From assembly GCA_013214965.1 (NCBI GenBank), contig JABSRU010000042.1, positions 1 through 36,443 on the forward strand: 36,443 bases of DNA. The letters are read 5' to 3'. Under the pieces are notes generated by a model, which saw only the letters and a program-made list of their open reading frames with translations, was not told the origin of the DNA and searched no databases. Shown piece after piece: positions 8,859 to 17,092 of this stretch. How positions within the stretch are numbered: position 1 is the stretch's first letter; each line of letters starts with the position of its first letter. Position numbers and translations under genes: made by a program. This DNA comes from Gammaproteobacteria bacterium. GTDB taxonomy: Bacteria > Pseudomonadota > Gammaproteobacteria > Enterobacterales > Psychrobiaceae.

Positions 8859-9223
8859 GTTGTGCTTTACCTTTTGCTTCAGATACGTCGAAAACCGCTC
8901 AATTAATCTGCAATCTCGATTGAGCGGTTGCTGTAATAATACTACATATTAATCCTAAAAATGTGACATTAATCGACTCAAACTGTTTGCCCGCTCATCT
9001 TTGCAGCAGTTTTTGGCCGTTATCTTTAGATTATGTAATGATTCTACAATTAAGCGAGTTAGACTTTGGGCGTATTTAGATTAATCCTAAGTTGTTAGCC
9101 TTTAGGAGTACTGCTAATTAATTATTGATTTGGTCTATTGATTAATAGCTCGAAATCTTGCACGACCCTATGATGATTAAATAACCAACTATAAAAAATT
9201 ATAAATAATAACATAGGATGCCA
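8859..9223. promoter_or_regulatory. Divergent intergenic region between gnd and porin, with an inverted repeat
   Basis: 365 bases without a gene, carrying the divergent promoters of gnd and the porin. AACCGCTCAAT (8893-8903) pairs perfectly with ATTGAGCGGTT (8919-8929) around a 15-base spacer, in the probable gnd leader. The porin ribosome site AGGA is at 9215-9218. The rest is AT-rich, with no other structure I can support. Confidence 0.5.
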
Positions 9224-10396
9224 ATGATGAAAAAACCTACTTCAATGCAACTAACTGCCGTCGCTGCTTTGTCAGTTTTAGCTTTAAATGCTAGTGCCGC
9301 TGTGACCATCTATGAAACTGATACCATGTCATTCTCTACTGATGGCCTAATCAATGTATTTTACACCAACAGTGATATCGAAAAAACTGACGCCGCAGGT
9401 GCTAAAACTAGCCGTGATCAATCGCGAGTGCGGATGGGCTTTTTACCAAATAATATCGGGTTTAATTTCAGTAAACAAACCGATGATCTAAAACTTGGTA
9501 TGCGCTCTTCGTTTTGGGTATCTATTAATGATACGGATCAAAGCCGTGACGCGACATCATCAGATCTAGGCACTGGCTCTTTAATTGATGTCAGACAATT
9601 CTATGGTACGGTCAGTGGCAGTTGGGGTGAAATTTTAATCGGTAAAGATTTTGGCTTGTATAACCGTGAAAATATCATGAGCGATCAACTTTTACTCGGT
9701 TTTGGTCAAACCTCTGATTTTTTCGGTTTGGTTGATGGTGGCAATGTCTCATTTGGTAATATTAGCACCGGTTATACATACGCCTTCCCGAAAGCTCAAA
9801 TCACCTACCGCACGCCTAAAAGTGATAGCGGATTTAAGTTTGCTATTGGTTTGATGGACCCGAATAAAACGTCACCTGATTCATCTGAAGACCGTCCTCG
9901 GATTGAAGCCGAATTAGTTTACAGCACCAACATTAATGATAATCTCTCGGTTAAAGGTTGGGTTAGTGGTGTGTCTCAAACTACCGAAACGGCTGGTGTC
10001 ACACAAAACCAGTCTGGTCTTGGTTATGGACTTAATCTTGGTTTTAGTGGCGTGTCTCTCACCGCATCCGGTTTTCAATCGGAAGGACTAGGACACGTTG
10101 CCGGTCTTGACCACATTGTTACTAATGATACGGTTGAATCCGATGGTTATTTAGTCCAAGGCGCTTATGTGTTGGGCGGCAACCGAGTCGTATTAACGGT
10201 TGGTGAGTCAACGGTCGAAAAAACCGGTAGCATCCTTGATGCAACACACAAAAATACTGGTGTCGCTTACTTCCGCACCATTACGCCAGGCTTAACCGTC
10301 GTCTTTGAATATAACAAAACAGAAGCTGATGTGACTTCATCGCTTGTTGCTGAAGAAAATAATACCATTGCTATCGGTGCTGTTATCACGTTCTAA
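9224..10396 (+). CDS. Outer-membrane general porin
   Basis: A 390-residue Gram-negative porin. The signal peptide MMKKPTSMQLTAVAALSVL continues to an ALNASAA cleavage region. The mature part is a run of alternating polar/hydrophobic beta strands (WGEILIGKDFGLYNRENIM, where the porin L3 loop region would be) and ends in the outer-membrane signature phenylalanine (AIGAVITF). I place the start at ATG 9224 since AGGA at 9215-9218 is five bases upstream; the ATG at 9218 overlaps that site and cannot use it. Beyond passive diffusion its substrate is unknown. It sits directly ahead of the response regulator gene but has its own strong terminator, so it is a separate transcript; a role in alcohol uptake is only a guess from location. 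Confidence 0.85.
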   Translation: MMKKPTSMQLTAVAALSVLALNASAAVTIYETDTMSFSTDGLINVFYTNSDIEKTDAAGAKTSRDQSRVRMGFLPNNIGFNFSKQTDDLKLGMRSSFWVSINDTDQSRDATSSDLGTGSLIDVRQFYGTVSGSWGEILIGKDFGLYNRENIMSDQLLLGFGQTSDFFGLVDGGNVSFGNISTGYTYAFPKAQITYRTPKSDSGFKFAIGLMDPNKTSPDSSEDRPRIEAELVYSTNINDNLSVKGWVSGVSQTTETAGVTQNQSGLGYGLNLGFSGVSLTASGFQSEGLGHVAGLDHIVTNDTVESDGYLVQGAYVLGGNRVVLTVGESTVEKTGSILDATHKNTGVAYFRTITPGLTVVFEYNKTEADVTSSLVAEENNTIAIGAVITF

Positions 10397-10420
10397 TCAT
10401 TAGAACGGGTTAACAATCAT

Positions 10421-10453
10421 AAAAAAACGGAAGATGAGAATTTTCCGTTTTTT
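10421..10453 (+). terminator. Intrinsic terminator after the porin gene
   Basis: AAAAAACGGAA (10422-10432) pairs with TTCCGTTTTTT (10443-10453) around a 10-base loop, 25 bases after the porin stop, with the T-rich arm giving the U-tract. Confidence 0.85.
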
Positions 10454-10564
10454 CTTATACAACTAAATACAACCTAAAATACACCTAAAGGATGAGGCTA
10501 ATTTCCTTGATAAATTATCGATATGCGTTAAGTTTAATAGAGTAAGAATTCTTTAGAGTATATT

Positions 10565-11233
10565 ATGTTAAAAGTATTAGTAGCAGATGATCACCCCTTA
10601 TTTCGCGACGCTATTATCAATATTATTGGCCGTCGCTTCGAAGGTTGTGTGACTTATGAAACTCAGGATATTGATGCAACGTTAGCCTTTGTTAAAGAGC
10701 ACGACGATCTAGATTTGATTTTGCTCGATCTCAATATGCCAGGCATGTCGGGATTAAATGGCTTATTGGATTTGCGAAACGAATGCCCGACAACACCAGT
10801 GGTCGTTGTTTCTGCCGAAGAGGAAAAACAAACAATATTACAAACACTCGCCTATGGTGCAGTTGGTTTTATTGCAAAATCGTCATCAAAAGATACCATT
10901 GGTGACGCGTTGGAAAGTGTCCTTAACGGTAATGTCTATTTACCTTCTGATATCATTAGAAATACTGATAATCAACGCAGTTCCGGTGGTCGTCAACATG
11001 ATCTCAGAGTCGGTGTAGAAACTCTGTCATCGCTAACTAGGCGGCAGTTAATGGTGTTGAAATGTATGACAAAAGGTGAGGCCAATAAACAAATAGCCTA
11101 TAATCTCAACATTTCTGAAACCACCGTAAAATCGCATGTCTCCTCTATCTTGAAAAAACTAGGTGTCTATAATCGAGTGCAAGCAGTCGTTGGCTGTAGT
11201 GATATCGATTTTAACCAATATTTAAAACGTTAA
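10565..11233 (+). CDS. LuxR/NarL-family response regulator (ErbR/AgmR-like)
   Basis: 222 residues: an N-terminal receiver domain with acidic pocket VADDH, phospho-acceptor Asp55 in [10 protein letters not shown], and the switch Lys in GFIAKSSS, then a C-terminal LuxR-type HTH (about residues 155-212; [20 protein letters not shown], then [19 protein letters not shown]). Regulators of this type (ErbR/AgmR/ExaE, PedR1) control PQQ-dependent ethanol oxidation in pseudomonads. Its place beside the kinase and the alcohol genes makes the same role likely. It converges with the hybrid kinase gene, with only 16 bases between the stops, so the two are expressed separately. The ATG has a weak upstream site (AGAG). 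It is the only response regulator in the window and so is the probable output of both hybrid kinases. Confidence 0.9.
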   Translation: MLKVLVADDHPLFRDAIINIIGRRFEGCVTYETQDIDATLAFVKEHDDLDLILLDLNMPGMSGLNGLLDLRNECPTTPVVVVSAEEEKQTILQTLAYGAVGFIAKSSSKDTIGDALESVLNGNVYLPSDIIRNTDNQRSSGGRQHDLRVGVETLSSLTRRQLMVLKCMTKGEANKQIAYNLNISETTVKSHVSSILKKLGVYNRVQAVVGCSDIDFNQYLKR

Positions 11234-11249
11234 TCATTGTCTCGTTGTA

Positions 11250-13814
11250 TTATTTCAATAAATAAAGCATCGAGGTTTTAAGCTTCATTGGTTTAATCGG
11301 CTTATTGAGCAATAAAATGCCAGCATCTTTTGTTGCCACTTTTAGTGATTTAGAATAATTGGCTGTAATCATAATAATAGGGAGCTCTGTTTGTTGACCT
11401 CTGGCTGCATTAATCTGTTGAGCGACGTCTAGCCCTGTCACATTGTCATCGAGATGATAATCTAAAATTAATAAATCAACCGCATCGTTAGCAACAGAAA
11501 CCTGACTCGCTAAGTCATCATAATCTAATGCGGTTACTACTTCACAATCCCAATTACTGAGCAGTATTCCCATGCCATCACAGATACTTTGGTCATTATC
11601 AACGATCCAGACTTTGCTATTTTGCAACTGAACTTGTGGCGTCACTAATGTGGCATAGTCTCTTTGAATATCCTTAATTGTTCCACCAGGTACTAACACC
11701 GAGAACACCGAGCCTTGCCCGGAAATTGATTCAACTTTAATAGGATGTTCTAAAACTTTAGATAGCTTATCCACGATAGCTAAACCAAGTCCTAAGCCAT
11801 TGGAGCATGCTTTGCTAGATCCTTTAAGCCTTTTGAACTCTTTGAAAATCTCAGTCAGTTGATTTTCGGCGATACCAACACCATTGTCTAGCACTTCAAT
11901 TCGAATGTTGTTACCCACCCTTCTCGCCCCGATTAATACCTTACCTTTGGCACCATAACGAAAGGCATTAGTTAAGAAATTTCGTAAAATTCGGGCTAAC
12001 AAAAAACTGTCAGAATGAATAACAAGTTCACTGGATACATAGCGCAACTCAATGTCAAACTGTGGCGCAATTTGGCGATATTCATGAACCATATTGGTGA
12101 GTAAGTCGCTTAGTTTAAACGAGTTTTTGTCGGCGGTTACCACGCCGGCATCTAACTTTGAAATATCCACTAAGGTACAGATTAAATTTTCAAGATCATC
12201 AAGAGAATTTGAGACACAATTGACTAAGTGACGAATTTCGTCATCTTGTAATAATTCTGACACCGAACTGGTGAATAGCTGAGCGGCATTAAGCGGTTGG
12301 AGTAAATCATGGCTGACCGCCGCCAAAAATTTAGTTTTTGAATTATTTGCTTGTTCAGCCTCACTTTTTGCGGTGATTAAATTGAGCTGCGCTTTATTAT
12401 GTTGTTCAATTTCAACTTGCAATTGACTGTTAAGCGTTTGTAATTGCGAAGTCCTTTGCTCGACTCGTATTTCTAATTCGTCGTATGATTTCTGTAACGC
12501 TTTGGCATTTTGGCGTCGCTGCGTTACATTTCGAACCAGCACAAAGAAACCAAGCACATGGCCATAAGCATCTTTATTTGGGACGTAGGATTTAAGTAAA
12601 TGAGAAATCGTGCCATCGGTATTATTCTCGTCGATTTCAAAGCTTACACTTTGCCCGGTCAGCGCTTTATTAACATAGGGTTCTAATATATTGTAATCAC
12701 CAAAAATTCGAGAATCTTCTAGTGTTACATCATTTAAATCACCGTTTTTGAGACCATACCAATCTAAATACACACGATTAGTAAACTGAAATTTCAAGTC
12801 GTTACCAATGTATGCAATCATTGCAGGTACATTATCGGTAATCAATTTTAACCAATTTTTACTCTTCTTAAGCGACTGTGCATAACGATGGCGCTGTGTA
12901 ATGTCGGTAAAGGTCTTAATTAATTCACCGCTGACTAATTGATGTTCACGAATTTCTAATACGGTGCCATTGGATAACGTTTGCAGTTCATCATTGCGCT
13001 TATTACCGGTTTTTGGTTCCAGATCTAGTTCGGTAAGATGTTGCAAATTAGAGAAATATGGACTGGATTTAAGAATTTGCGGTGATAAATGACTAATCTC
13101 AGAAAAACGTTTATTCCACACTTCAATTTGATTCGACGCACTTAACATCACCACACCTTGTGACAAGTTATCGACTAAGTTTTGTAATAAACGGGATTTT
13201 TGGGCCATTGCGCGATCAAAACGCGCTGATTCAGCAACTTTTAGGGCGGTGATGTCAGTATAAAGCATCACCCAACCACCTTCGATAGTCCGACGCTCAT
13301 TAAGTTGAAACCAACGGCCGTCATTGAGCTGATACACTGGACTGTTAACTGCATCCCCGGGATAAGCTTGACGAATGATCCCTTTTGATTTGGCTAGCTC
13401 CTTTAAATCCTTTAAGTTAACACCTGGGTCTATCGACAGTTTTGAATTACGCCAAAATTCAGAAAAATGAGAGTTTTGAAACACAATTCGACCATCGCAA
13501 TCGAGTAAAACAAAGGCATCGGAGATACTTTCGATGGCATCAGCAAAACGTTGTCTAAAGATCCCAGCTTGATGATTTGCATGTTTAAGGGCACGATTAC
13601 TTTGCTCAAGTTCTGCTAAAGTTTCGTTTAAGGCATGGGTTTTTTCCCGCACTTGATCCGCTAAATGAACTGAATGTTCAAACGCTGAATAAGGAGCATA
13701 TTGATTCCCACCACCTTCTTCAACTCGCTTAATTAACGCCTGATTAATTTTTTCTAGCTTGGCATTTTTCTCAGTCAGGTGCTTAATTTGATCCTGTAAT
13801 TGTTCAGTTAACAT
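11250..13814 (-). CDS. Soluble PAS hybrid histidine kinase with receiver domain (ErcS'/NahK-like)
   Basis: 854 residues from ATG 13814, chosen because this ATG overlaps the FIST gene stop (ATGTTAACTGA); the frame extends upstream only to a TTG at 13901 inside the FIST gene. Layout: coiled coil (residues 1-80), PAS (about 85-190), a second PAS (about 205-305), a third PAS (about 315-440), coiled coil, HisKA with His502 in AVSHDLLQPLNAAQLF, HATPase with DNGVGIAE and NGLGLGLAIVDKL, and a C-terminal receiver with Asp785 in LLILDYHLDD. No membrane segment, so it senses in the cytoplasm. The HDL-QPLNAA H-box is that of the ErcS/ErcS'/NahK group linked to ethanol oxidation in Pseudomonas. It is translationally coupled to the FIST protein, which may deliver the signal. 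Confidence 0.9.
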   Translation of the reverse strand: MLTEQLQDQIKHLTEKNAKLEKINQALIKRVEEGGGNQYAPYSAFEHSVHLADQVREKTHALNETLAELEQSNRALKHANHQAGIFRQRFADAIESISDAFVLLDCDGRIVFQNSHFSEFWRNSKLSIDPGVNLKDLKELAKSKGIIRQAYPGDAVNSPVYQLNDGRWFQLNERRTIEGGWVMLYTDITALKVAESARFDRAMAQKSRLLQNLVDNLSQGVVMLSASNQIEVWNKRFSEISHLSPQILKSSPYFSNLQHLTELDLEPKTGNKRNDELQTLSNGTVLEIREHQLVSGELIKTFTDITQRHRYAQSLKKSKNWLKLITDNVPAMIAYIGNDLKFQFTNRVYLDWYGLKNGDLNDVTLEDSRIFGDYNILEPYVNKALTGQSVSFEIDENNTDGTISHLLKSYVPNKDAYGHVLGFFVLVRNVTQRRQNAKALQKSYDELEIRVEQRTSQLQTLNSQLQVEIEQHNKAQLNLITAKSEAEQANNSKTKFLAAVSHDLLQPLNAAQLFTSSVSELLQDDEIRHLVNCVSNSLDDLENLICTLVDISKLDAGVVTADKNSFKLSDLLTNMVHEYRQIAPQFDIELRYVSSELVIHSDSFLLARILRNFLTNAFRYGAKGKVLIGARRVGNNIRIEVLDNGVGIAENQLTEIFKEFKRLKGSSKACSNGLGLGLAIVDKLSKVLEHPIKVESISGQGSVFSVLVPGGTIKDIQRDYATLVTPQVQLQNSKVWIVDNDQSICDGMGILLSNWDCEVVTALDYDDLASQVSVANDAVDLLILDYHLDDNVTGLDVAQQINAARGQQTELPIIMITANYSKSLKVATKDAGILLLNKPIKPMKLKTSMLYLLK

Positions 13815-14988
13815 TTTTGGGCTCGCCTGAAATAAAGACACCAGTAAATGTTTGATTGAGGTGAACACCGTTTTGATGTTCGCCATAGGTGTTGAAACCA
13901 ATCACCTTGTGCTTAATAAATAGCTTATTCGCCGTTGAATTCAATTGTGACTGTTCGATCTCTAGCCGTCTCAAAATACAATCACAGGCTAAGGTGATTT
14001 CTGGAGCCCCAATATCTTGATTAAATTGTGATAATTTTTTATCTAAGTTATTAAAAACATCACCTAGCTCTATTGCTGTAAGCACAATACCATTATCGAC
14101 CGCACAGTAGAAAGTTAAACTTTGATCTTGCTGATTAACCTTTTGAATTGATCGGAAAAAATAATTACCACCCACCATTACAGCCAATGGATTGATTGAA
14201 AAAACATCAGGATTTAAATCTTCCACTGCCATCCCTAATAATCGTGCATATTCAACCGCAGCGGGCTCAGCATTTAACTCGTAAACGGTGCGTGTGACCG
14301 GGTCAGACTCGGTGACCACCAATTTTTCACCGGCCTTATCAATATGGTTAATGCTTAATACTTCAAAAGGTAAATCGGTATTAACCATCACCACGACAGC
14401 CGCTTGTGAATAGAATTTTCCCTGATAGTAGACAAAGGTTTTTGTTAAATTGGTGTCATCACCCGCTGAACCACCAAAATGAGGGATGCCCCCAGAAGCG
14501 GAATTTAATATATTAAGAAACTGCTCTTCTTGAAATGATAAACCATCTAATAGAGTTAAAATGAAGGTATTGTTGGCGATTGGGGCAACCGACTTGCTTT
14601 TGCATTGTTCAGTCAATTTGTTAATGGTTGATTGAGCCGACTCAATATCAAAATTATCGATAGCACCAACCAGTTGGGCATTAATCGAGAAATGTTGCTC
14701 ACAAAAACCAATGGCGACAATACAATGTTGCTCATAACCTTGCTCAGTGATTTCACCCGACGTGGTACAACCGACCACCGGTAAATCACCAAAACTATTG
14801 GCCATTGATTGACCTAATGCGGTTAAATCGTAGATGGTTGAACAGAAGAACAACACAAAACGAATATTAGACTGGATACTATCGTGACCAAGTAATTGTG
14901 ATTTCAATTCATTGGTGGCAACAATAGGGTCAAGTGAACGAGTCACCGCGGTAATAGTTTTATTTAGTGTCATAAATGGACTGCCCAT
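13804..14988 (-). CDS. FIST-domain sensory protein
   Basis: 394 residues with an N-terminal FIST domain (about 25-220: NIRFVLFFCSTIYDLTALG, GCTTSGEITEQGY, GGSAGDD) and a C-terminal FIST_C domain (about 225-370). FIST (F-box and intracellular signal transduction) domains are predicted small-ligand sensors, often next to signal-transduction genes. There is no signal peptide or membrane helix. The gene follows the NosR-like gene by 34 bases, and its last codons overlap the kinase start by 11 bases, so the two proteins are probably made in balance and act as a sensor/kinase pair. The ligand is unknown; an alcohol- or aldehyde-related molecule would fit the neighbours. Start ATG 14988 has a weak ribosome site; ATG 14973 is an alternative. 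Confidence 0.85.
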   Translation of the reverse strand: MGSPFMTLNKTITAVTRSLDPIVATNELKSQLLGHDSIQSNIRFVLFFCSTIYDLTALGQSMANSFGDLPVVGCTTSGEITEQGYEQHCIVAIGFCEQHFSINAQLVGAIDNFDIESAQSTINKLTEQCKSKSVAPIANNTFILTLLDGLSFQEEQFLNILNSASGGIPHFGGSAGDDTNLTKTFVYYQGKFYSQAAVVVMVNTDLPFEVLSINHIDKAGEKLVVTESDPVTRTVYELNAEPAAVEYARLLGMAVEDLNPDVFSINPLAVMVGGNYFFRSIQKVNQQDQSLTFYCAVDNGIVLTAIELGDVFNNLDKKLSQFNQDIGAPEITLACDCILRRLEIEQSQLNSTANKLFIKHKVIGFNTYGEHQNGVHLNQTFTGVFISGEPKNVN

Positions 14989-15022
14989 AATTTACTTATT
15001 TTTATAATATTATAGTTAACTA

Positions 15023-17053
15023 TCAAACATTTTTTCTTTTTGTATACTTATTAATAACACATAGGGTTGGAGATTCAATAGTCACGACACATTCATAACA
15101 GCCAATGCATTCTTGGTAATTAACGCTACCATCATTCTTAATGGCATCTATACCACATTTTTTCTGACGACAAAGCTGACATGGTGACCCGCACTCTTTA
15201 CGCCGTGGAATCCATTTAAAGGCCGTAGAATAGCCGATAACAGCTAAACCAGCCCCTAACGGACAAAGGTAACGACAATAAAACTTATGAATCTTTAAAC
15301 TAACAGCCAGTAAGATAATTGCATACAAGACAAAAGGCCAATATCGTACAAAGAATAGAGTGATACTGGTTTTAAAAGGTTCTATCTCAGCTAGTTGTTC
15401 CGCTAACGTCAGTGAGTAAAACGAACAGCCCACCAGCAATATTAAAATCACATATTTAATTTTTTGTGCCTGATGGTGGCGAGAAATTTTATATTGCCGG
15501 ACTCGTAGCTTGACGGCGATGTAGCTAATAAACTCCTGTAATGCCCCAAAAGGACATAACCAACCACAATATAATGCCCGACCCCAGAAAAATAAACTGA
15601 CAAATACAAAACTCCATAAAATAAAGATGATCGGATCAAGTAAAAACACCTCCAACCTAAATCCTTGTTGCAACGACAATAACAAGGTATAAATATTAAC
15701 TACCGACAGCTGTCCTTGAGCATAGCCTCCAATAAAAACAAGGGTAAAACCGAGACAAAGTGGTCGTAGCCAACGGTAATTAAACAAGGTAGTGGCGGTG
15801 TATTTTATCCGAATAAAAAATGTTAATACTAGGCTTAAAAAAGCGACTAGAATGGCAATCTCAAGCGCTCTGTTTTTCCATATTCGCTGCCACAGTGGTT
15901 CGATTTTAGCCTCAATAACTGGCACAATCAGAAATAAGCTCGATGGTAATTTTAAGTTAACAGTAAACCACTGACGTTTAGTAACCATAAACGACTGCTG
16001 ATAGGTAATGCCCAAACCAACCGACATTTTTTGACTGACTTCAAAACCCGATTGTGATTTTATTCTAAAGAGTTTCAATGCCTGATAAGAAGGGACATCA
16101 CCGGCTAGATTGGGATCATAATAACTGTAAAAATCGATATCTCTAATATCGACGGGAAATTTCCCCTGACTAACCGCTAAGCGTTCGGGTACTGTTTGTG
16201 GAATAAAGTCATCCCTAATGAACGAGAATTGGCCACGACTCAATATCATTAACGCTTGCTCTCCGGGCTTTAGTTCCGTGATTAACCGTTGATATTCTTC
16301 AATGCCGAGGATGTTTCTCCCAATCAGTGGCACATTAACAAAGGCAAAATATAAATCCACTGCTGGCAGGGTCGAATCAAGATCAAATAAATAAGCCAAT
16401 AAAGGCTGGATAGTTGTTATTTTTTGCTCACTTAATTGCCAGTGAAAAATATAACCTTGTTCGATGAGTTGTTCGAAAGATAAATCCTCATCGGTATCTT
16501 CAACTAACACCGCATTTGCACGCTTGCTAAAACCATCTAACATTTTACGCGCAACGGTTAATGCTGCACTAATGATGGTATCGTTAATCACTAATACAGA
16601 TACCGTGGCTTTAGTGATGCCATCAAAATACGTTATCCCATCGTTTTGATGACGCCTGCCAATAATAAATCGTTCTTTAATCGAATGACCTTGGTATTGA
16701 CGAACGAATTCAAATAAGGGTTCTTCGCCTAAACCATGTAAGAAAATAGGCTCATGATGATTGATCACTTTTAAATCAACCAAAATTCCTTGCGGATCTA
16801 GGGCAATTAATAGATTAATTGTTTTACCAGAAAAACCAACAAAATCAGTAAAGTCATCAGATTGAAAAACATAACCTAATAGCTGACTAAGCTGATAAAC
16901 ACTGGTCACGGCTAAATTAGGATCTGAAACTTCGATTCGAGTTGCGCTGGGAAATAGAGATTTGATGTCATCAGGAATACTCGTCGCTTGATTATTACTT
17001 AGACAAGTATTTGAGAACAAAAATAAGAAGATAAAGAGGAGTATTTTGGCCAT
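15023..17053 (-). CDS. NosR/NirI-like membrane flavoprotein with polyferredoxin tail
   Basis: 676 residues: signal peptide (AKILLFIFLFLFSNTCLS), periplasmic FMN-binding domain, several membrane helices from about residue 390, two CxxxCP motifs (YCGWLCPFGALQ, YCRYLCPLGAG) and a C-terminal iron-sulfur region with CGSPCQLCRQKKC and CIGCYEC. In the FMN domain, DGITKATV (Asp144-Thr150) fits the ApbE flavinylation pattern Dxx[ST]xAT, so Thr150 should carry covalent FMN. NosR moves electrons across the membrane for nitrous oxide reductase maturation, but no nos gene is present. Here it follows the ALDH gene by 39 bases and precedes FIST and the kinase, so it may serve electron flow or redox sensing in alcohol oxidation. 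The first C-terminal cluster ends C-x4-CG rather than the usual C-x3-CP. Confidence 0.85.
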   Translation of the reverse strand: MAKILLFIFLFLFSNTCLSNNQATSIPDDIKSLFPSATRIEVSDPNLAVTSVYQLSQLLGYVFQSDDFTDFVGFSGKTINLLIALDPQGILVDLKVINHHEPIFLHGLGEEPLFEFVRQYQGHSIKERFIIGRRHQNDGITYFDGITKATVSVLVINDTIISAALTVARKMLDGFSKRANAVLVEDTDEDLSFEQLIEQGYIFHWQLSEQKITTIQPLLAYLFDLDSTLPAVDLYFAFVNVPLIGRNILGIEEYQRLITELKPGEQALMILSRGQFSFIRDDFIPQTVPERLAVSQGKFPVDIRDIDFYSYYDPNLAGDVPSYQALKLFRIKSQSGFEVSQKMSVGLGITYQQSFMVTKRQWFTVNLKLPSSLFLIVPVIEAKIEPLWQRIWKNRALEIAILVAFLSLVLTFFIRIKYTATTLFNYRWLRPLCLGFTLVFIGGYAQGQLSVVNIYTLLLSLQQGFRLEVFLLDPIIFILWSFVFVSLFFWGRALYCGWLCPFGALQEFISYIAVKLRVRQYKISRHHQAQKIKYVILILLVGCSFYSLTLAEQLAEIEPFKTSITLFFVRYWPFVLYAIILLAVSLKIHKFYCRYLCPLGAGLAVIGYSTAFKWIPRRKECGSPCQLCRQKKCGIDAIKNDGSVNYQECIGCYECVVTIESPTLCVINKYTKRKNV

Positions 17054-17085
17054 AAAAAAATCGCTTCCCTTTGCAAGGAAGCGAT
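17054..17085 (-). terminator. Terminator/attenuator between ALDH and the NosR-like gene
   Basis: On the minus strand ATCGCTTCC and GGAAGCGAT form a perfect 9-bp stem (arms 17077-17085 and 17060-17068) with an 8-base loop, followed at once by seven T and then the ATG of the NosR-like gene (17053). It begins 8 bases after the ALDH stop. The only visible ribosome site for the next gene, GGGAAG, lies in the loop and 3' arm. It should therefore reduce expression of the NosR-like/FIST/kinase genes relative to the ALDH. Confidence 0.85.
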
Positions 17086-17092
17086 ATCTCGC

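Noticed and set aside
9165-9174. ACCCTATGAT ahead of the porin resembles ACCCTAAGAT (minus strand, 20719-20710) ahead of exaA, a possible shared regulator site.
   Set aside because: Nine of ten bases match by chance easily in AT-rich DNA, the distances to the start codons differ (about 50 and 105 bases), and no third copy was found.
13815-13901. Extension of the soluble kinase by 29 residues to a TTG inside the FIST gene.
   Set aside because: The ATG at 13814 overlapping the FIST stop is a typical coupled start; the extension would need a TTG with no clear ribosome site.
15023-17053. Nitrous oxide respiration locus suggested by the NosR-like protein.
   Set aside because: No nosZ, nosD, nosF, nosY or nosL is present; the neighbours are alcohol-oxidation and signalling genes.
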